Position numbers and translations under genes: made by a program. From Colwellia sp. (GTDB lineage Bacteria > Pseudomonadota > Gammaproteobacteria > Enterobacterales > Alteromonadaceae), in assembly GCF_013214175.1 (NCBI RefSeq), contig NZ_JABSPA010000003.1, positions 1 to 64,000 on the forward strand: a stretch of DNA of 64,000 nucleotides, in the 5' to 3' direction. The notes under the pieces are model-generated. The model worked only from the letters and a program-made list of their open reading frames with translations, was not told where the DNA came from and made no database searches. Position 1 is the first letter of the stretch, and every line of letters starts with the position of its first letter. Of the stretch, positions 44,281-53,197 are shown piece after piece.

Positions 44281-44445
44281 TGAATATTGACAGGATTGTT
44301 GACGAAATTACGGGACTTTTGCGGTGTTTTTTATTAAAGTGCGTTTTTCGTCTGAGCTACAAATAGCCAATAATTATAAAACTTGCGTGTGGACAGAACA
44401 GGAATTGGCCAAGCAAGTGAATATAGTAAAGTAAAGTGAAAAACT

Positions 44446-46077
44446 ATGAGAGCAACTAAGCGCATTGCTGAAGCAACGCAAGAGTCATTACATCGAATTT
44501 TTACCATTGCGGAAGCGCCTGATTCTACTTTAGGACGTCTTGAGCAAGAAATGTCACAAAATTTGGTTGGCTTTTTAAACAACCATATTGTTGCCAGTAA
44601 AAATGCCTTAACGGATATTGAGCAAGATTTTGTTAATCCTCATATTCCAGAGCAGCCTGAATTCGTTTCTGATCATATGCATCATTTGCTCGATAAATTA
44701 GTCGCGCAATCAGTTCATACCTCAAGTCCTAGCTTTATTGGTCATATGACCTCGGCACTACCTTCCTTTATTTTACCGCTGTCTAAGTTGATGGTGGGTT
44801 TAAATCAGAACTTAGTTAAAGTTGAAACCTCAAAGGCTTTTACTCCGCTTGAACGCCAAGTTTTAGGTATGATGCACAATTTGGTCTATCAGCAGGATGA
44901 TGATTTTTATAAAAACTGGATGCATAGCGCTCAGCACTCACTCGGCTCTTTTTGCTCAGGTGGCACGGTCGCCAACATTACCGCTTTATGGGTAGCGCGA
45001 AATAAGCTGTTACAAGCCGATGGTGACTTTAGAGGCGTAGCCCGAGAAGGCTTACACCGGGCGATGAAACATTATGGCTATCAAGACTTAGTAATTTTAG
45101 TGTCTGAACGTGGTCATTACTCATTGAAAAAATCTGCTGATATTCTCGGCATAGGTCAAGAGAATGTCATTGCTATAGCAACCGATAAAGATAATAAAAT
45201 CGATTGTCAAAAGTTGGCGGAAAAATGTCGACAACTTAGCGCGCAAAATATTAAAGTGCTCGCTATTGTTGGCGTTGCGGGTACTACTGAAACCGGTAAT
45301 GTTGACCCTCTTGATAAAATTGCCGAAATTGCTCAGCAACACCAATGTCATTTTCATGTTGATGCCGCTTGGGGCGGAGCAACATTGTTATCGAATAAGT
45401 ACCGCCCTTTGCTTAAAGGCATCGAACAAGCTGACTCAGTGACCATTGACGCTCATAAACAGATGTATGTGCCTATGGGCGCAGGTTTAGTTATTTTTAA
45501 AGATCCTGCCTCTGTGAGTGCCATTGAACATCATGCGGAATATATATTACGTAAAGGCTCAAAAGATTTAGGTAGTCACACCCTAGAAGGGTCGCGCTCA
45601 GGCATGGCGATGTTAGTGTATGCAAGTTTGCATATTATTAGCCGACCAGGTTATGAAATGCTAATTAATCAGGCCATTGAAAAAGCCGAATATTTTGCTG
45701 AGCTTATTAATCAGCATGACGATTTTGAGTTAATTACTCGCCCAGAGCTTTGTCTATTAACCTATCGTTATGCACCTAAGTCAGTACAAGCTTTATTAGC
45801 TCGCAATGATGATGACGCTAACAAATCGCTGAACTTGTTATTGGGTAAATTAACCAAGTTTATTCAAAAGCGCCAACGTGAAGACGGTCGATCTTTTGTC
45901 TCTCGTACGCGTATTGAAGTGAGTCGTTACGGCGGTGAAAAAGTGATTGTCTTTAGAGTAGTGTTAGCCAATCCGTTAACGACTAAAGAGATTTTACAGG
46001 ATATTTTAGAGCAGCAATGTCAGCTAGCACAGGAAAGTGAGAATTTCTTACCTGAGCTACTGAAAATGGCTGAGTAA
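44446..46077 (+). CDS. panP: PanP-type pyridoxal-dependent aspartate 1-decarboxylase
   Basis: This 543-residue PLP-dependent decarboxylase belongs to the glutamate-decarboxylase-like group. HVDAAWGGA provides the Asp for the pyridine nitrogen, and TIDAHKQMYVPMG carries the PLP lysine. The N-terminal HTSSPSFIGHMTSALP and the overall length match PanP of Vibrio-type gammaproteobacteria, which makes beta-alanine from aspartate for coenzyme A where the pyruvoyl enzyme PanD is absent. Whether this genome lacks panD cannot be seen here. The gene is single and ends before a bidirectional terminator. Confidence 0.88.
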   Translation: MRATKRIAEATQESLHRIFTIAEAPDSTLGRLEQEMSQNLVGFLNNHIVASKNALTDIEQDFVNPHIPEQPEFVSDHMHHLLDKLVAQSVHTSSPSFIGHMTSALPSFILPLSKLMVGLNQNLVKVETSKAFTPLERQVLGMMHNLVYQQDDDFYKNWMHSAQHSLGSFCSGGTVANITALWVARNKLLQADGDFRGVAREGLHRAMKHYGYQDLVILVSERGHYSLKKSADILGIGQENVIAIATDKDNKIDCQKLAEKCRQLSAQNIKVLAIVGVAGTTETGNVDPLDKIAEIAQQHQCHFHVDAAWGGATLLSNKYRPLLKGIEQADSVTIDAHKQMYVPMGAGLVIFKDPASVSAIEHHAEYILRKGSKDLGSHTLEGSRSGMAMLVYASLHIISRPGYEMLINQAIEKAEYFAELINQHDDFELITRPELCLLTYRYAPKSVQALLARNDDDANKSLNLLLGKLTKFIQKRQREDGRSFVSRTRIEVSRYGGEKVIVFRVVLANPLTTKEILQDILEQQCQLAQESENFLPELLKMAE

Positions 46078-46119
46078 TTTTTTATTAAAAAAGTTTACCA
46101 AACAAGTAAGGCAAGTGTC

Positions 46120-46145
46120 ATTCCCGTGATCACTTAGTCGGGAAT
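46120..46145. repeat. Short ATTCCCG-N12-CGGGAAT inverted repeat
   Basis: ATTCCCG (46120-46126) and CGGGAAT (46139-46145) are exact complements. TCCATGG follows directly. The core resembles small dispersed repeats with GGGAATCCATGG arms in other proteobacteria and the dRS3 repeat of Neisseria. Only one copy is in the window. Confidence 0.5.
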
Positions 46146-46212
46146 CCATGGTTCATTGCACGCAGGGCCTTTGTTTCAGCTTTGCTATAACTACTTACCA
46201 TGATTAGAATCG

Positions 46213-46256
46213 AAAAAGGCGCAAGTTAATCAACTGATTAACTTGTGCCTTTTTTG
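46213..46256. terminator. Bidirectional terminator between panP and nagB
   Basis: AAAAAGGCGCAAGTTAAT and ATTAACTTGTGCCTTTTTT pair over about 18 positions (one G-T), with a CAACTG loop and A/T runs on either side. It serves both convergent genes. Confidence 0.92.
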
Positions 46257-46288
46257 TCATTGATAACTACAGCTATATATAAATTCTT

Positions 46289-47095
46289 TTAGTAGTTATG
46301 GTAAAGACCAAACTCTTGGTTTATCTTCAGGTTTTGCTGGTTAGCCCAAATATAATATTCTTGATCTGCCAACTCGCTTGCTGCTTCTTTATCAAGTAAG
46401 ACAATGGCGTTTTCATGTAGCTGTAAAGATGATGCCGGACAAACGGCTGATAATGCACCGGTGACCATGTCTTTTACTGCTTTAGCTTTATTCTTACCTG
46501 TTGCCATAAGTAGTACATATCTAGCATCTAGAATAGTAGCAATACCCATAGTCATGGCTAATGTTGGCTGAAATTCATCAGCAGCAAATAAACGACTGTT
46601 ATCATCAAGTGTTTGTTGAGTGAGTGTTTTAATGCGGGTACGAGAGGCCAAGCTTGAAGTAGGCTCATTAAAGCCAATATGACCATTGGCGCCAATACCG
46701 AGTATTTGTAAATCGACACCGCCAGCTTGGGCAATTTTATCTTCGTAAGCTAAACCTTGTGCTCTTGGGTTTTCACCTTGATTACAGGTAGGCAAGAAGG
46801 TCTTAGACTTATCTATATCGACATGGTCAAACAAATTCTCATTCATGAAATGGCGGTAACTTTGTGCATTTATTTCATCAATACCTAAGTATTCATCTAA
46901 ATTGAAAGTTGTGGTATTGCTAAAGCTAAGCTCGCCGGCTTTATGCTTATTAACCAATTCTTGATAAAGGCTAATTGGGGTGCTGCCTGTGGCCAAACCT
47001 AAAACTGGGTTCGATTTTTTATTGATTAGCTCTGCAACCCATTCGGCTGCACTTATGGCAACTTGTTGTGCATTATCAAAAATAATAACTTGCAT
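46289..47095 (-). CDS. nagB: Glucosamine-6-phosphate deaminase
   Basis: This is a 268-residue cytosolic enzyme that converts glucosamine 6-phosphate to fructose 6-phosphate and ammonia. It shows the NagB signatures LATGSTP (phosphate binding), NLDEYLG with the catalytic Asp67, and GIGANGHIGFNEP with the His and Glu of the active site. Length matches E. coli NagB (266). The ATG at 47095 has AAGGAA upstream. A perfect TGACAGCGCTGTCA operator lies about 100 bp upstream and overlaps a TTGACA -35-like hexamer, so it should be repressed without amino sugar. Other nag genes are not adjacent. Confidence 0.95.
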   Translation of the reverse strand: MQVIIFDNAQQVAISAAEWVAELINKKSNPVLGLATGSTPISLYQELVNKHKAGELSFSNTTTFNLDEYLGIDEINAQSYRHFMNENLFDHVDIDKSKTFLPTCNQGENPRAQGLAYEDKIAQAGGVDLQILGIGANGHIGFNEPTSSLASRTRIKTLTQQTLDDNSRLFAADEFQPTLAMTMGIATILDARYVLLMATGKNKAKAVKDMVTGALSAVCPASSLQLHENAIVLLDKEAASELADQEYYIWANQQNLKINQEFGLYHNY

Positions 47096-47197
47096 GTTTT
47101 TTCCTTAGAACAATGAAATAAAAAAGCCCGATACACCTCTTATAGTGTAAGCGATAAATTTTTAGCATGGTGAATATTATGTCACATTATTAAAAAA

Positions 47198-47211
47198 TGA
47201 CAGCGCTGTCA
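47198..47211. promoter_or_regulatory. NagR-type operator before nagB
   Basis: TGACAGCGCTGTCA is a perfect palindrome identical to the site at 58268-58281. On the minus strand it overlaps TTGACA, followed after 17 bp by TAATGT, a plausible sigma-70 promoter for nagB. Confidence 0.88.
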
Positions 47212-47243
47212 ATTTTTAGTGCGTTTTGTTGAAGATTATCTAT

Positions 47244-47283
47244 AACTATTTCTCTGTATCTAGCTAAGCGCAGAGAAATAGTT
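47244..47283. other. 13-bp stem-loop in the nagB/HDOD intergenic region
   Basis: AACTATTTCTCTG and CAGAGAAATAGTT are exact complements with a 14-base loop, 82 bp before the HDOD gene. GTGCTCTTTTTT follows on the plus strand. It could be a terminator against transcripts entering from the left or a leader hairpin of the HDOD gene. Confidence 0.5.
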
Positions 47284-47364
47284 GTGCTCTTTTTTAGACA
47301 TAATCACTTATTGAGTGCATAGTTATATTCATGCTTTTGTAATAAGTCATATCGAGAAATTTCC

Positions 47365-48822
47365 ATGAACAATAGTGGTTTACGATCAACAGAGCAATGG
47401 ATTGATCTTATTGCCAACAGTGAGCTACCAGCTATTACTTCTACGGCGAAAATGTTAGATAAATTTTCCAATGATGATAAATCGTCATTGCCTAAGTTAA
47501 GTGAAGCTATCTTGCATGATCAAGGTTTATCTACCTGCTTGCTTAAAGTAGCCAATAATACTCAGCACTTCAGTATTAATAAAGTCACTACTGTCTCACG
47601 GGCTACAGTGGTATTGGGTATACAAACCGTTAAGAATATCTGTTTAACGGCAAAGTTAGTGTCTAGCTTACTGGCAACAAAGACCCTTGATATCAATGTT
47701 TATGAAAAGTTAACTCAGCTTATGGCTAATTCATTTTATGCCGGTATGCTTGCTAAAATGATGGTGCCTAATTATAGCGAAGAGGTGCAAGAAGAAGTGT
47801 ATCTAGCCGCAATGTTATATCGCATAGGTGAAAGCGCTTTTTGGAGTGCCGGTGGTGATGTTGCTAAAAATTTAGCAAATCATCAAGCGACATCAACAGA
47901 AGATTTTAATCAATATTGTCAGCAAGAAATGGGCACCAGCTTTAATGAATTAACTAAAGGTCTTGCGATGACGTGGAATTTGAGTGATTTATTAATCAAG
48001 GCCTTAGATCAGCCAGCCACACGTACCGATGAGGTAAAAGTTATTTATTTTGCCGATAAACTCAGTGCCATTATTGCCAAACCCGCAGGTAGTGAGGAAG
48101 ACTATCGTCGTTTATTGGCTGATATTGCTCAAATTATGGATATTTCGGTAAGGCAATTAACGGTAAGAATCGACCATACCCGTGAACAAGCTGGCAAGTT
48201 ATTGTCATCCTACGGCGCTGATATATTAATAGAGCGGATCAATAGTTTACCTACCAGTAAGGACTTCGAAGCCTGCAACGATGTTACTTCCTCAGCAGAG
48301 CCTGCCAGTAAAGAGCAAGCTTTATTAGCAGGCTTTATTAAGCTAACTAAGTTAATGCAAAGCAGCAAAGACTTTAATGAGTATTTGCAGTCAGCTCTAC
48401 AAAGTATCGCCTTTACTTTTGCCTTTGAGCGCAGCTCTTTTTTAATGTTGGTTGATGAGAGAGCGGGGGTTAAGTCTCGTTTGGTGGTTAATCAAAATGC
48501 CGAAGACGATGCTATATCAATAAATATTGATATAAAACACAGTGATAATGTTATTGCTAGGGTGATTAATACAGATACAGCAGCACTGATTAATGACCAC
48601 CAAGAAGCTCGCTGGCGTGAATTAATCACTGAAGAGATCAGTGCAGTCATTGCCGATGGCGCAATCGCTTTTGTGCCAGTAAAAATAGGTGGCAAGGCAA
48701 TAGGAGTGATTTGTTTGCAATTACTGACACCCAAACACAAGATATCGACTGAAGATTTTCAACAAGTCTGTGCCTTTATTGATCACCTAAACATGTGTTT
48801 AACCATGATAAAGTACAGCTAA
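47365..48822 (+). CDS. HDOD domain protein with C-terminal GAF domain
   Basis: This is a 485-residue cytosolic protein. The N-terminal HDOD domain (about 15-220) includes LPAITSTAKMLDKF, DQGLSTCLLKVAN and SRATVVLGIQTVKNI. HDOD is a metal-free relative of the HD phosphohydrolases used in signalling. The C-terminal part (about 325-480) reads as a GAF domain (FTFAFERSSFLMLVDE, FVPVKIGGKAIGVICLQ). Such proteins are linked to cyclic-di-GMP or stress control, but no effector residue is definite. It diverges from nagB across 269 bp that holds the NagR-type site and a 13-bp hairpin. Confidence 0.87.
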   Translation: MNNSGLRSTEQWIDLIANSELPAITSTAKMLDKFSNDDKSSLPKLSEAILHDQGLSTCLLKVANNTQHFSINKVTTVSRATVVLGIQTVKNICLTAKLVSSLLATKTLDINVYEKLTQLMANSFYAGMLAKMMVPNYSEEVQEEVYLAAMLYRIGESAFWSAGGDVAKNLANHQATSTEDFNQYCQQEMGTSFNELTKGLAMTWNLSDLLIKALDQPATRTDEVKVIYFADKLSAIIAKPAGSEEDYRRLLADIAQIMDISVRQLTVRIDHTREQAGKLLSSYGADILIERINSLPTSKDFEACNDVTSSAEPASKEQALLAGFIKLTKLMQSSKDFNEYLQSALQSIAFTFAFERSSFLMLVDERAGVKSRLVVNQNAEDDAISINIDIKHSDNVIARVINTDTAALINDHQEARWRELITEEISAVIADGAIAFVPVKIGGKAIGVICLQLLTPKHKISTEDFQQVCAFIDHLNMCLTMIKYS

Positions 48823-48874
48823 GCGAACAATAATTTGTTCTATTGTTCATAACACTGGGAGGAAAGTTACTTTG

Positions 48875-48892
48875 TAATTGTCGCGACAATTA
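48875..48892. promoter_or_regulatory. 18-bp perfect palindrome
   Basis: TAATTGTCGCGACAATTA reads the same on both strands. It lies 52 bp after the HDOD stop and 77 bp before the YcxB-like gene. With no loop bases it is more likely an operator than a terminator. The cognate regulator is unknown. Confidence 0.5.
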
Positions 48893-48969
48893 GTTACTCG
48901 TTTTAGTAAGTCTTCTGATAAACTAGCGTTAACTTACTTTGTTAACCGACTTTAGTGTTTGTAAATTAA

Positions 48970-49515
48970 ATGACTCAACCTTCAAAAAATCAATCTTCAA
49001 TGACGCAAACAAGCTCTTTTTCTGCCAGTTTTACCTTAGATAAAGTCCATTATAGTGAGTGTTATACGCAATCTAGTACGCTAGAGCATAATAGAAAAAC
49101 CTATTTTAAAGCCAATATATTAACTGTTTTTGGTTTGATTGTTTTGTTATTCACTCCTGTTAATCCTTATGCTGCTTGGTTTGTTATCGCTTGCGGTATT
49201 CTCGAAACACTTAGTGTTTATTATCATAAACCTTGGTGGGTGATGAGACAGATGCTTAGTAAAGCTTCTGGAAGTGTAGTTAAGCTTACTATTGATGAAC
49301 AAGGCATATTGACCGAGTCATTTCATATAAATAGTCGTATTTTATGGGCAGATGTTACTGTCGTTACTGAAACCGAGTTAGGCTTTGTCATTAACTTTAG
49401 CTTAGGTAAAAGTGCCATGGGCAAAGATATTGCCGGAAAAAGCTATATCTCTAAAAATTGCTTATCCGATGATGCTATTGCCTTTATCAATCAGAAAAAT
49501 CCAGTCACAACTTAG
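48970..49515 (+). CDS. YcxB-like membrane protein
   Basis: This 181-residue protein has two close transmembrane helices (about 49-63 and 66-83) followed by a cytoplasmic beta-rich tail with TIDEQGILTESFHINSRI and ILWADVTVVTET, the pattern of the YcxB-like family of unknown function. The first 20 residues are Ser/Thr/Gln-rich, and an in-frame ATG (residue 11) could be the true start. It is 23 bp upstream of the TauE/SafE permease, so they may be co-transcribed, and an 18-bp palindrome precedes it. Confidence 0.75.
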   Translation: MTQPSKNQSSMTQTSSFSASFTLDKVHYSECYTQSSTLEHNRKTYFKANILTVFGLIVLLFTPVNPYAAWFVIACGILETLSVYYHKPWWVMRQMLSKASGSVVKLTIDEQGILTESFHINSRILWADVTVVTETELGFVINFSLGKSAMGKDIAGKSYISKNCLSDDAIAFINQKNPVTT

Positions 49516-49538
49516 GCTAACTTATCAAAGATATCGCT

Positions 49539-50408
49539 ATGGCTAAACAAGCGTTTATGCGCTTATCAAACCCTAAGTTTATCGTGCTGTTTCTAGTGCT
49601 ATGGGCAAGCTTACTTTTAAGCTCTAGCCATACTTTGTCTGAACTGCTTGATTATACACTATTTACTTTTTTAGGTAGCTTAGGTGCCATTTTCGCCAAC
49701 TCAACGGGAGCTGGCGGCGGTGTGGTGTTTATTCCCATGTTTAGTAAACTAAATTTTTATGAGCAACAAGCAATTGCCACCAGCTTTGCTATTCAATGTT
49801 TTGGTATGACCGCAGGTGCGGTTACTTGGTGGCATCATTATAAAACGGAAAAAACAGACTTACGTTTATGGCAGGGCTTTAAACGTATCATTTGTGTCAC
49901 CAGCATAGCTTCAGTTATTGGCTTAAATGCGGTGTTTTTCTACCAAGTGGACTCTCCGGCTGCTTTACATATCAGTTTTAGCTGCTTCTCATTGCTGCTA
50001 GGTTTTTTCATTATCTTGACTATCTATTTACTGCAGCCGCATCGTGAGCGTAGCCAGTTATACTTTGTCGATTATATTGCGCTTGTGCTGATTGGCTTAT
50101 TCGGTGGTGCCGTAACTGCTTGGTTAAGTGTTGGTGTCGGTGAGTTATTAGTTATTTATCTGCTGTTACGCCATTTTGATATGAGTATGGTAGTCGCCGC
50201 AGCTGTTATCGTTTCAGCTATTAGCGTCTGGGCGGCAATTGCCCAAGTTAATAGCGATGTTTATTGGCAGGTGGTTTTATTTGCTGGCCCAGGGGCAGTA
50301 TTGGGCGGTATTTTTGCTAAAACGCTAGTTACACACTTATCGGTAACTAAGTTAAAATTATTTTTCGCTTGCTGGTTATTGGTAAGTGGTGCTGTTGGTT
50401 TAAGTTAA
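49539..50408 (+). CDS. TauE/SafE family permease
   Basis: This is a 289-residue inner-membrane protein with about eight transmembrane helices. The N-terminal GSLGAIFANSTGAGGGVVFIP is the conserved TauE/SafE loop, and the second-half equivalent is LIGLFGGAVTAWLSVGVGE. Family members export sulfite, sulfoacetate or related organic anions. The substrate here is unknown. The related repeat in the two halves suits an inverted-topology duplication. It follows the YcxB-like gene and precedes the iron transporter, which has its own Fur box. Confidence 0.88.
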   Translation: MAKQAFMRLSNPKFIVLFLVLWASLLLSSSHTLSELLDYTLFTFLGSLGAIFANSTGAGGGVVFIPMFSKLNFYEQQAIATSFAIQCFGMTAGAVTWWHHYKTEKTDLRLWQGFKRIICVTSIASVIGLNAVFFYQVDSPAALHISFSCFSLLLGFFIILTIYLLQPHRERSQLYFVDYIALVLIGLFGGAVTAWLSVGVGELLVIYLLLRHFDMSMVVAAAVIVSAISVWAAIAQVNSDVYWQVVLFAGPGAVLGGIFAKTLVTHLSVTKLKLFFACWLLVSGAVGLS

Positions 50409-50467
50409 GCTCAGTTAAATTAAGTAAACTAAATTTAAGTAAAAAATAATGATCTGTTACAAGTCTT

Positions 50468-50486
50468 AATGAGAGTTATTCTCAAA
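50468..50486. promoter_or_regulatory. Fur box before the ferric iron transporter
   Basis: AATGAGAGTTATTCTCAAA matches the Fur pattern AATGA-x-AAT-x-ATT-x-TCATT at most positions and has the inverted core TGAGA-N5-TCTCA. It lies about 65 bp upstream of the binding-protein gene, so iron-dependent repression is expected. Confidence 0.75.
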
Positions 50487-50549
50487 TGCCTTGACAGCTT
50501 TAACTGTCCTTGTACAATTCGCCCACAGTATTTTATTGAGACACTATTT

Positions 50550-51572
50550 ATGTTGAAAAAATTGTTTAATCGCACACTTATAGCATTATTTTTTACCACT
50601 AGTTTTATGACAAGTTTTATCGCTAATGCTAGCGAAGAAGTTAATGTTTATTCATATCGTCAGCCTTTTCTTGTTGAACCTTTATTTAATAAGTTTACTG
50701 AGCAAACCGGTATTAAAGTTAATGTGGTCTTTGCCAAAAAAGGTATGGCTGAGCGTTTAGCCCGTGAAGGTAAATATAGTCCTGCCGATATCTTACTGAC
50801 CACAGATATCAGTCGTTTGGTGGAATTACGTGAAAAAGGCTTAGTGCAAGCGGTTAATTCTGCCATTTTAAGTAGCGCTATCCCTAAGCAATATCAAGCC
50901 GAAGATAACACTTGGTTTGCCTTAACTACTCGAGTTCGTAATATCTACTCAGCGAAGCGTTTAGGTAAACTTGATTTAAATTATGAAGATTTAGCTGATG
51001 AAAAATACAAAGGGCGTATTTGTACTCGCAGTGGTAAACACCCTTATACTGTCGCTTTAGTTGCTTCAATGATCAGTGAACATGGCGAAGCTTATACTTT
51101 AGATTGGCTGAAAAAATTCAAAAATAATTTAGCCCGCAAACCACAAGGCAGTGACCGTGGACAAGTACAAGCTATTCATCAAAAGTTATGTGATATCTCG
51201 TTAGGTAATAGTTACTACTTTGGTAAAATGCTAAAAAATGACGAACAAAAAGTATGGGCTGAAGAAGTGTATATTAACTTCCCTAACCAAAATAACCGTG
51301 GCGCACACATCAATATTTCCGGCGTTGCCATGGCTAAATATGCCCCTAATGCAAAAAATGCCCAAGCCTTAATGGAGTTTTTAGTTTCTAAACCAGCACA
51401 GCAGTTATACGCAGAAACGAATATGGAATACCCAGTTCGAGCAGGTGTTGAAGTGTCTAAGTTAGTTGCTTCATGGGGCACCTATAAAGCTGATACTTTA
51501 CCGTTAGAAGATATTGCTAAAAACCGTAAAGTAGCATTAAAGCTGCTAGATCAAGCACAGTTTGATTTGTGA
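50550..51572 (+). CDS. fbpA: Ferric iron ABC transporter, periplasmic binding protein (FbpA-like)
   Basis: This is a 340-residue periplasmic protein. The ATG at 50550 gives a signal peptide ending ANA (about 25). The mature protein starts EEVNVYSYRQPFLVEPLFN, characteristic of FbpA/FutA ferric-binding proteins. Tyr residues that usually bind Fe3+ are plausible in GNSYYFGKM. The frame is open upstream to 50469, but that segment overlaps the Fur box. It is the first gene of an operon with the permease (4-bp overlap) and ATPase. Confidence 0.92.
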   Translation: MLKKLFNRTLIALFFTTSFMTSFIANASEEVNVYSYRQPFLVEPLFNKFTEQTGIKVNVVFAKKGMAERLAREGKYSPADILLTTDISRLVELREKGLVQAVNSAILSSAIPKQYQAEDNTWFALTTRVRNIYSAKRLGKLDLNYEDLADEKYKGRICTRSGKHPYTVALVASMISEHGEAYTLDWLKKFKNNLARKPQGSDRGQVQAIHQKLCDISLGNSYYFGKMLKNDEQKVWAEEVYINFPNQNNRGAHINISGVAMAKYAPNAKNAQALMEFLVSKPAQQLYAETNMEYPVRAGVEVSKLVASWGTYKADTLPLEDIAKNRKVALKLLDQAQFDL

Positions 51573-53197
51573 TAGCACTGTATAACAGTAAAATATGGAA
51601 GTTATCTAGCTATATAATTGCACTGGTACTTACCGTACCAGTGTTGGTTATGCTAGTCGGTGGTATTAGCGCGTCAACGCAACTGTTTAGCCATTTGTGG
51701 CAAACAGTACTGCCAACTTATCTTGAAAACACTTTATTACTCGCTTTCTTAGTGGTATTGCTCGCGTTAATCTTTGGCGTGTTCAGTGCAGCGATCATTA
51801 CCCAAACGAATCTCATTTTTAAAAAGCAGTTGCGCTGGTTATTATTGTTACCTTTAGCAATGCCAGCGTATTTAGTTGCTTATCTTTATACTGACCTATT
51901 TGATTACGCCGGCCCGGTACAGCGCAGTCTTCGAGCCTGGTTTGGTTGGCAAGCACCAAGTGATTACTGGTTTTTTGATATTCGTACTTTGCCAGGCGCG
52001 GCTTTAATGCTGGCTTTGGTATTATTTCCTTATATTTATATGCTGACTCGTGGTGCATTTGAGCAACAGGATCAGAACTTAATTCGCGCCAGCCGGCTTT
52101 TAGGTTTAACGGCTAAACAGAGTTTCTTTAAAGTTGCGCTACCGTTGGCAAGGCCAGCTATTGCGGTTGCCGCGAGCTTAGTATTGATGGAAACCTTAGC
52201 TGATTTTGCTACCGTGCAATATTTCGCCGTTAATACCTTAACCACAGCGATATATGATACCTGGCTTGGTTATGGCGATCTTGGCGCGGCCAATGCCTTA
52301 GCAAGTGTGTTGATGTTATTGGTACTGTTTGTGGTATTAGCTGAACAACGCAGTAGGGCAGGGTTAAGACATCAAAGCGCTCGACCTAACTTATCAAGAG
52401 AGTTAATACAGTTATCTTTTAGCCAACAGATTATTGGCAGCATTTTTTGCTGGGCCCTGGTTATTTTTGGTTTTTTACTGCCCCTTACTTTATTAATCGT
52501 TATGGCGGTGCAGTACAGCGATGTAGCCCAGTTATCGGTGTTAATGTCTACCGGTGTTAATTCCTTGAAAATTTCAGTGATTGCTGCGACCGTTGCAGTA
52601 TTGATTGCTTTGTCATTAGGTCTATATCAGCGTTTGCATAGCGATAAGTATCGCCAGTTTCCCCTGCAAATATCAGGATTTGGTTATGCTATACCGGGCA
52701 CTGTACTTGCCATGGCAATGTTATCGACTTTAGGACCGCTAGATCACTGGCTTAATGATATTGCTGAATTTCTGGGGTTTGCACCACCGGGCTTAATTTT
52801 ATCCGGTTCATTGTTCGCCATTATATTTGCTTTGGTAGTACGTTTTTCTGCCATAGCCAATGGCACCATTATCAGTGGTATCAAACAAATTCCGCAATCC
52901 TTAGATTATGCTCCAGCATCATTAGGGGTTAATTTAACGGGCAGCTTAACTAAAGTACATTTACCTATTTTAACGCCAGCAATACTGGTGGCATGGTTAT
53001 TAGTTTTTGTTGAAGCAATGAAAGAGTTACCGGCAGTATTATTGCTACGACCTTTTAATTTTGAAACGCTAAGTAGCCAAATTTATCAGCTTATTTCTGA
53101 TGAAATGCTAGAGCAAGGTGCCTTAGGCGCAATCCTTATCGTGTTGTTTGGTTTATTACCAATAGTGCTACTAAATAAGAGCAAGGAAAAAGTATGA
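51569..53197 (+). CDS. fbpB: Ferric iron ABC transporter permease (FbpB-like)
   Basis: This is a 542-residue inner-membrane protein, a fusion of two permease halves with about 12 transmembrane helices. Each half has an EAA-type loop: ASRLLGLTAKQSFFKVALPLARP in the first and APASLGVNLTGSLTKVHLP in the second, both facing the ATPase. The GTG start overlaps the stop of the binding-protein gene by 4 bp. With FbpA- and FbpC-like neighbours it imports Fe3+ into the cytosol. Confidence 0.92.
   Translation: MIALYNSKIWKLSSYIIALVLTVPVLVMLVGGISASTQLFSHLWQTVLPTYLENTLLLAFLVVLLALIFGVFSAAIITQTNLIFKKQLRWLLLLPLAMPAYLVAYLYTDLFDYAGPVQRSLRAWFGWQAPSDYWFFDIRTLPGAALMLALVLFPYIYMLTRGAFEQQDQNLIRASRLLGLTAKQSFFKVALPLARPAIAVAASLVLMETLADFATVQYFAVNTLTTAIYDTWLGYGDLGAANALASVLMLLVLFVVLAEQRSRAGLRHQSARPNLSRELIQLSFSQQIIGSIFCWALVIFGFLLPLTLLIVMAVQYSDVAQLSVLMSTGVNSLKISVIAATVAVLIALSLGLYQRLHSDKYRQFPLQISGFGYAIPGTVLAMAMLSTLGPLDHWLNDIAEFLGFAPPGLILSGSLFAIIFALVVRFSAIANGTIISGIKQIPQSLDYAPASLGVNLTGSLTKVHLPILTPAILVAWLLVFVEAMKELPAVLLLRPFNFETLSSQIYQLISDEMLEQGALGAILIVLFGLLPIVLLNKSKEKV

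Noticed and set aside
46120-46145. Calling the short inverted repeat a terminator of panP
   Set aside because: A much stronger terminator follows at 46213-46256, and the arm sequence resembles a dispersed repeat.
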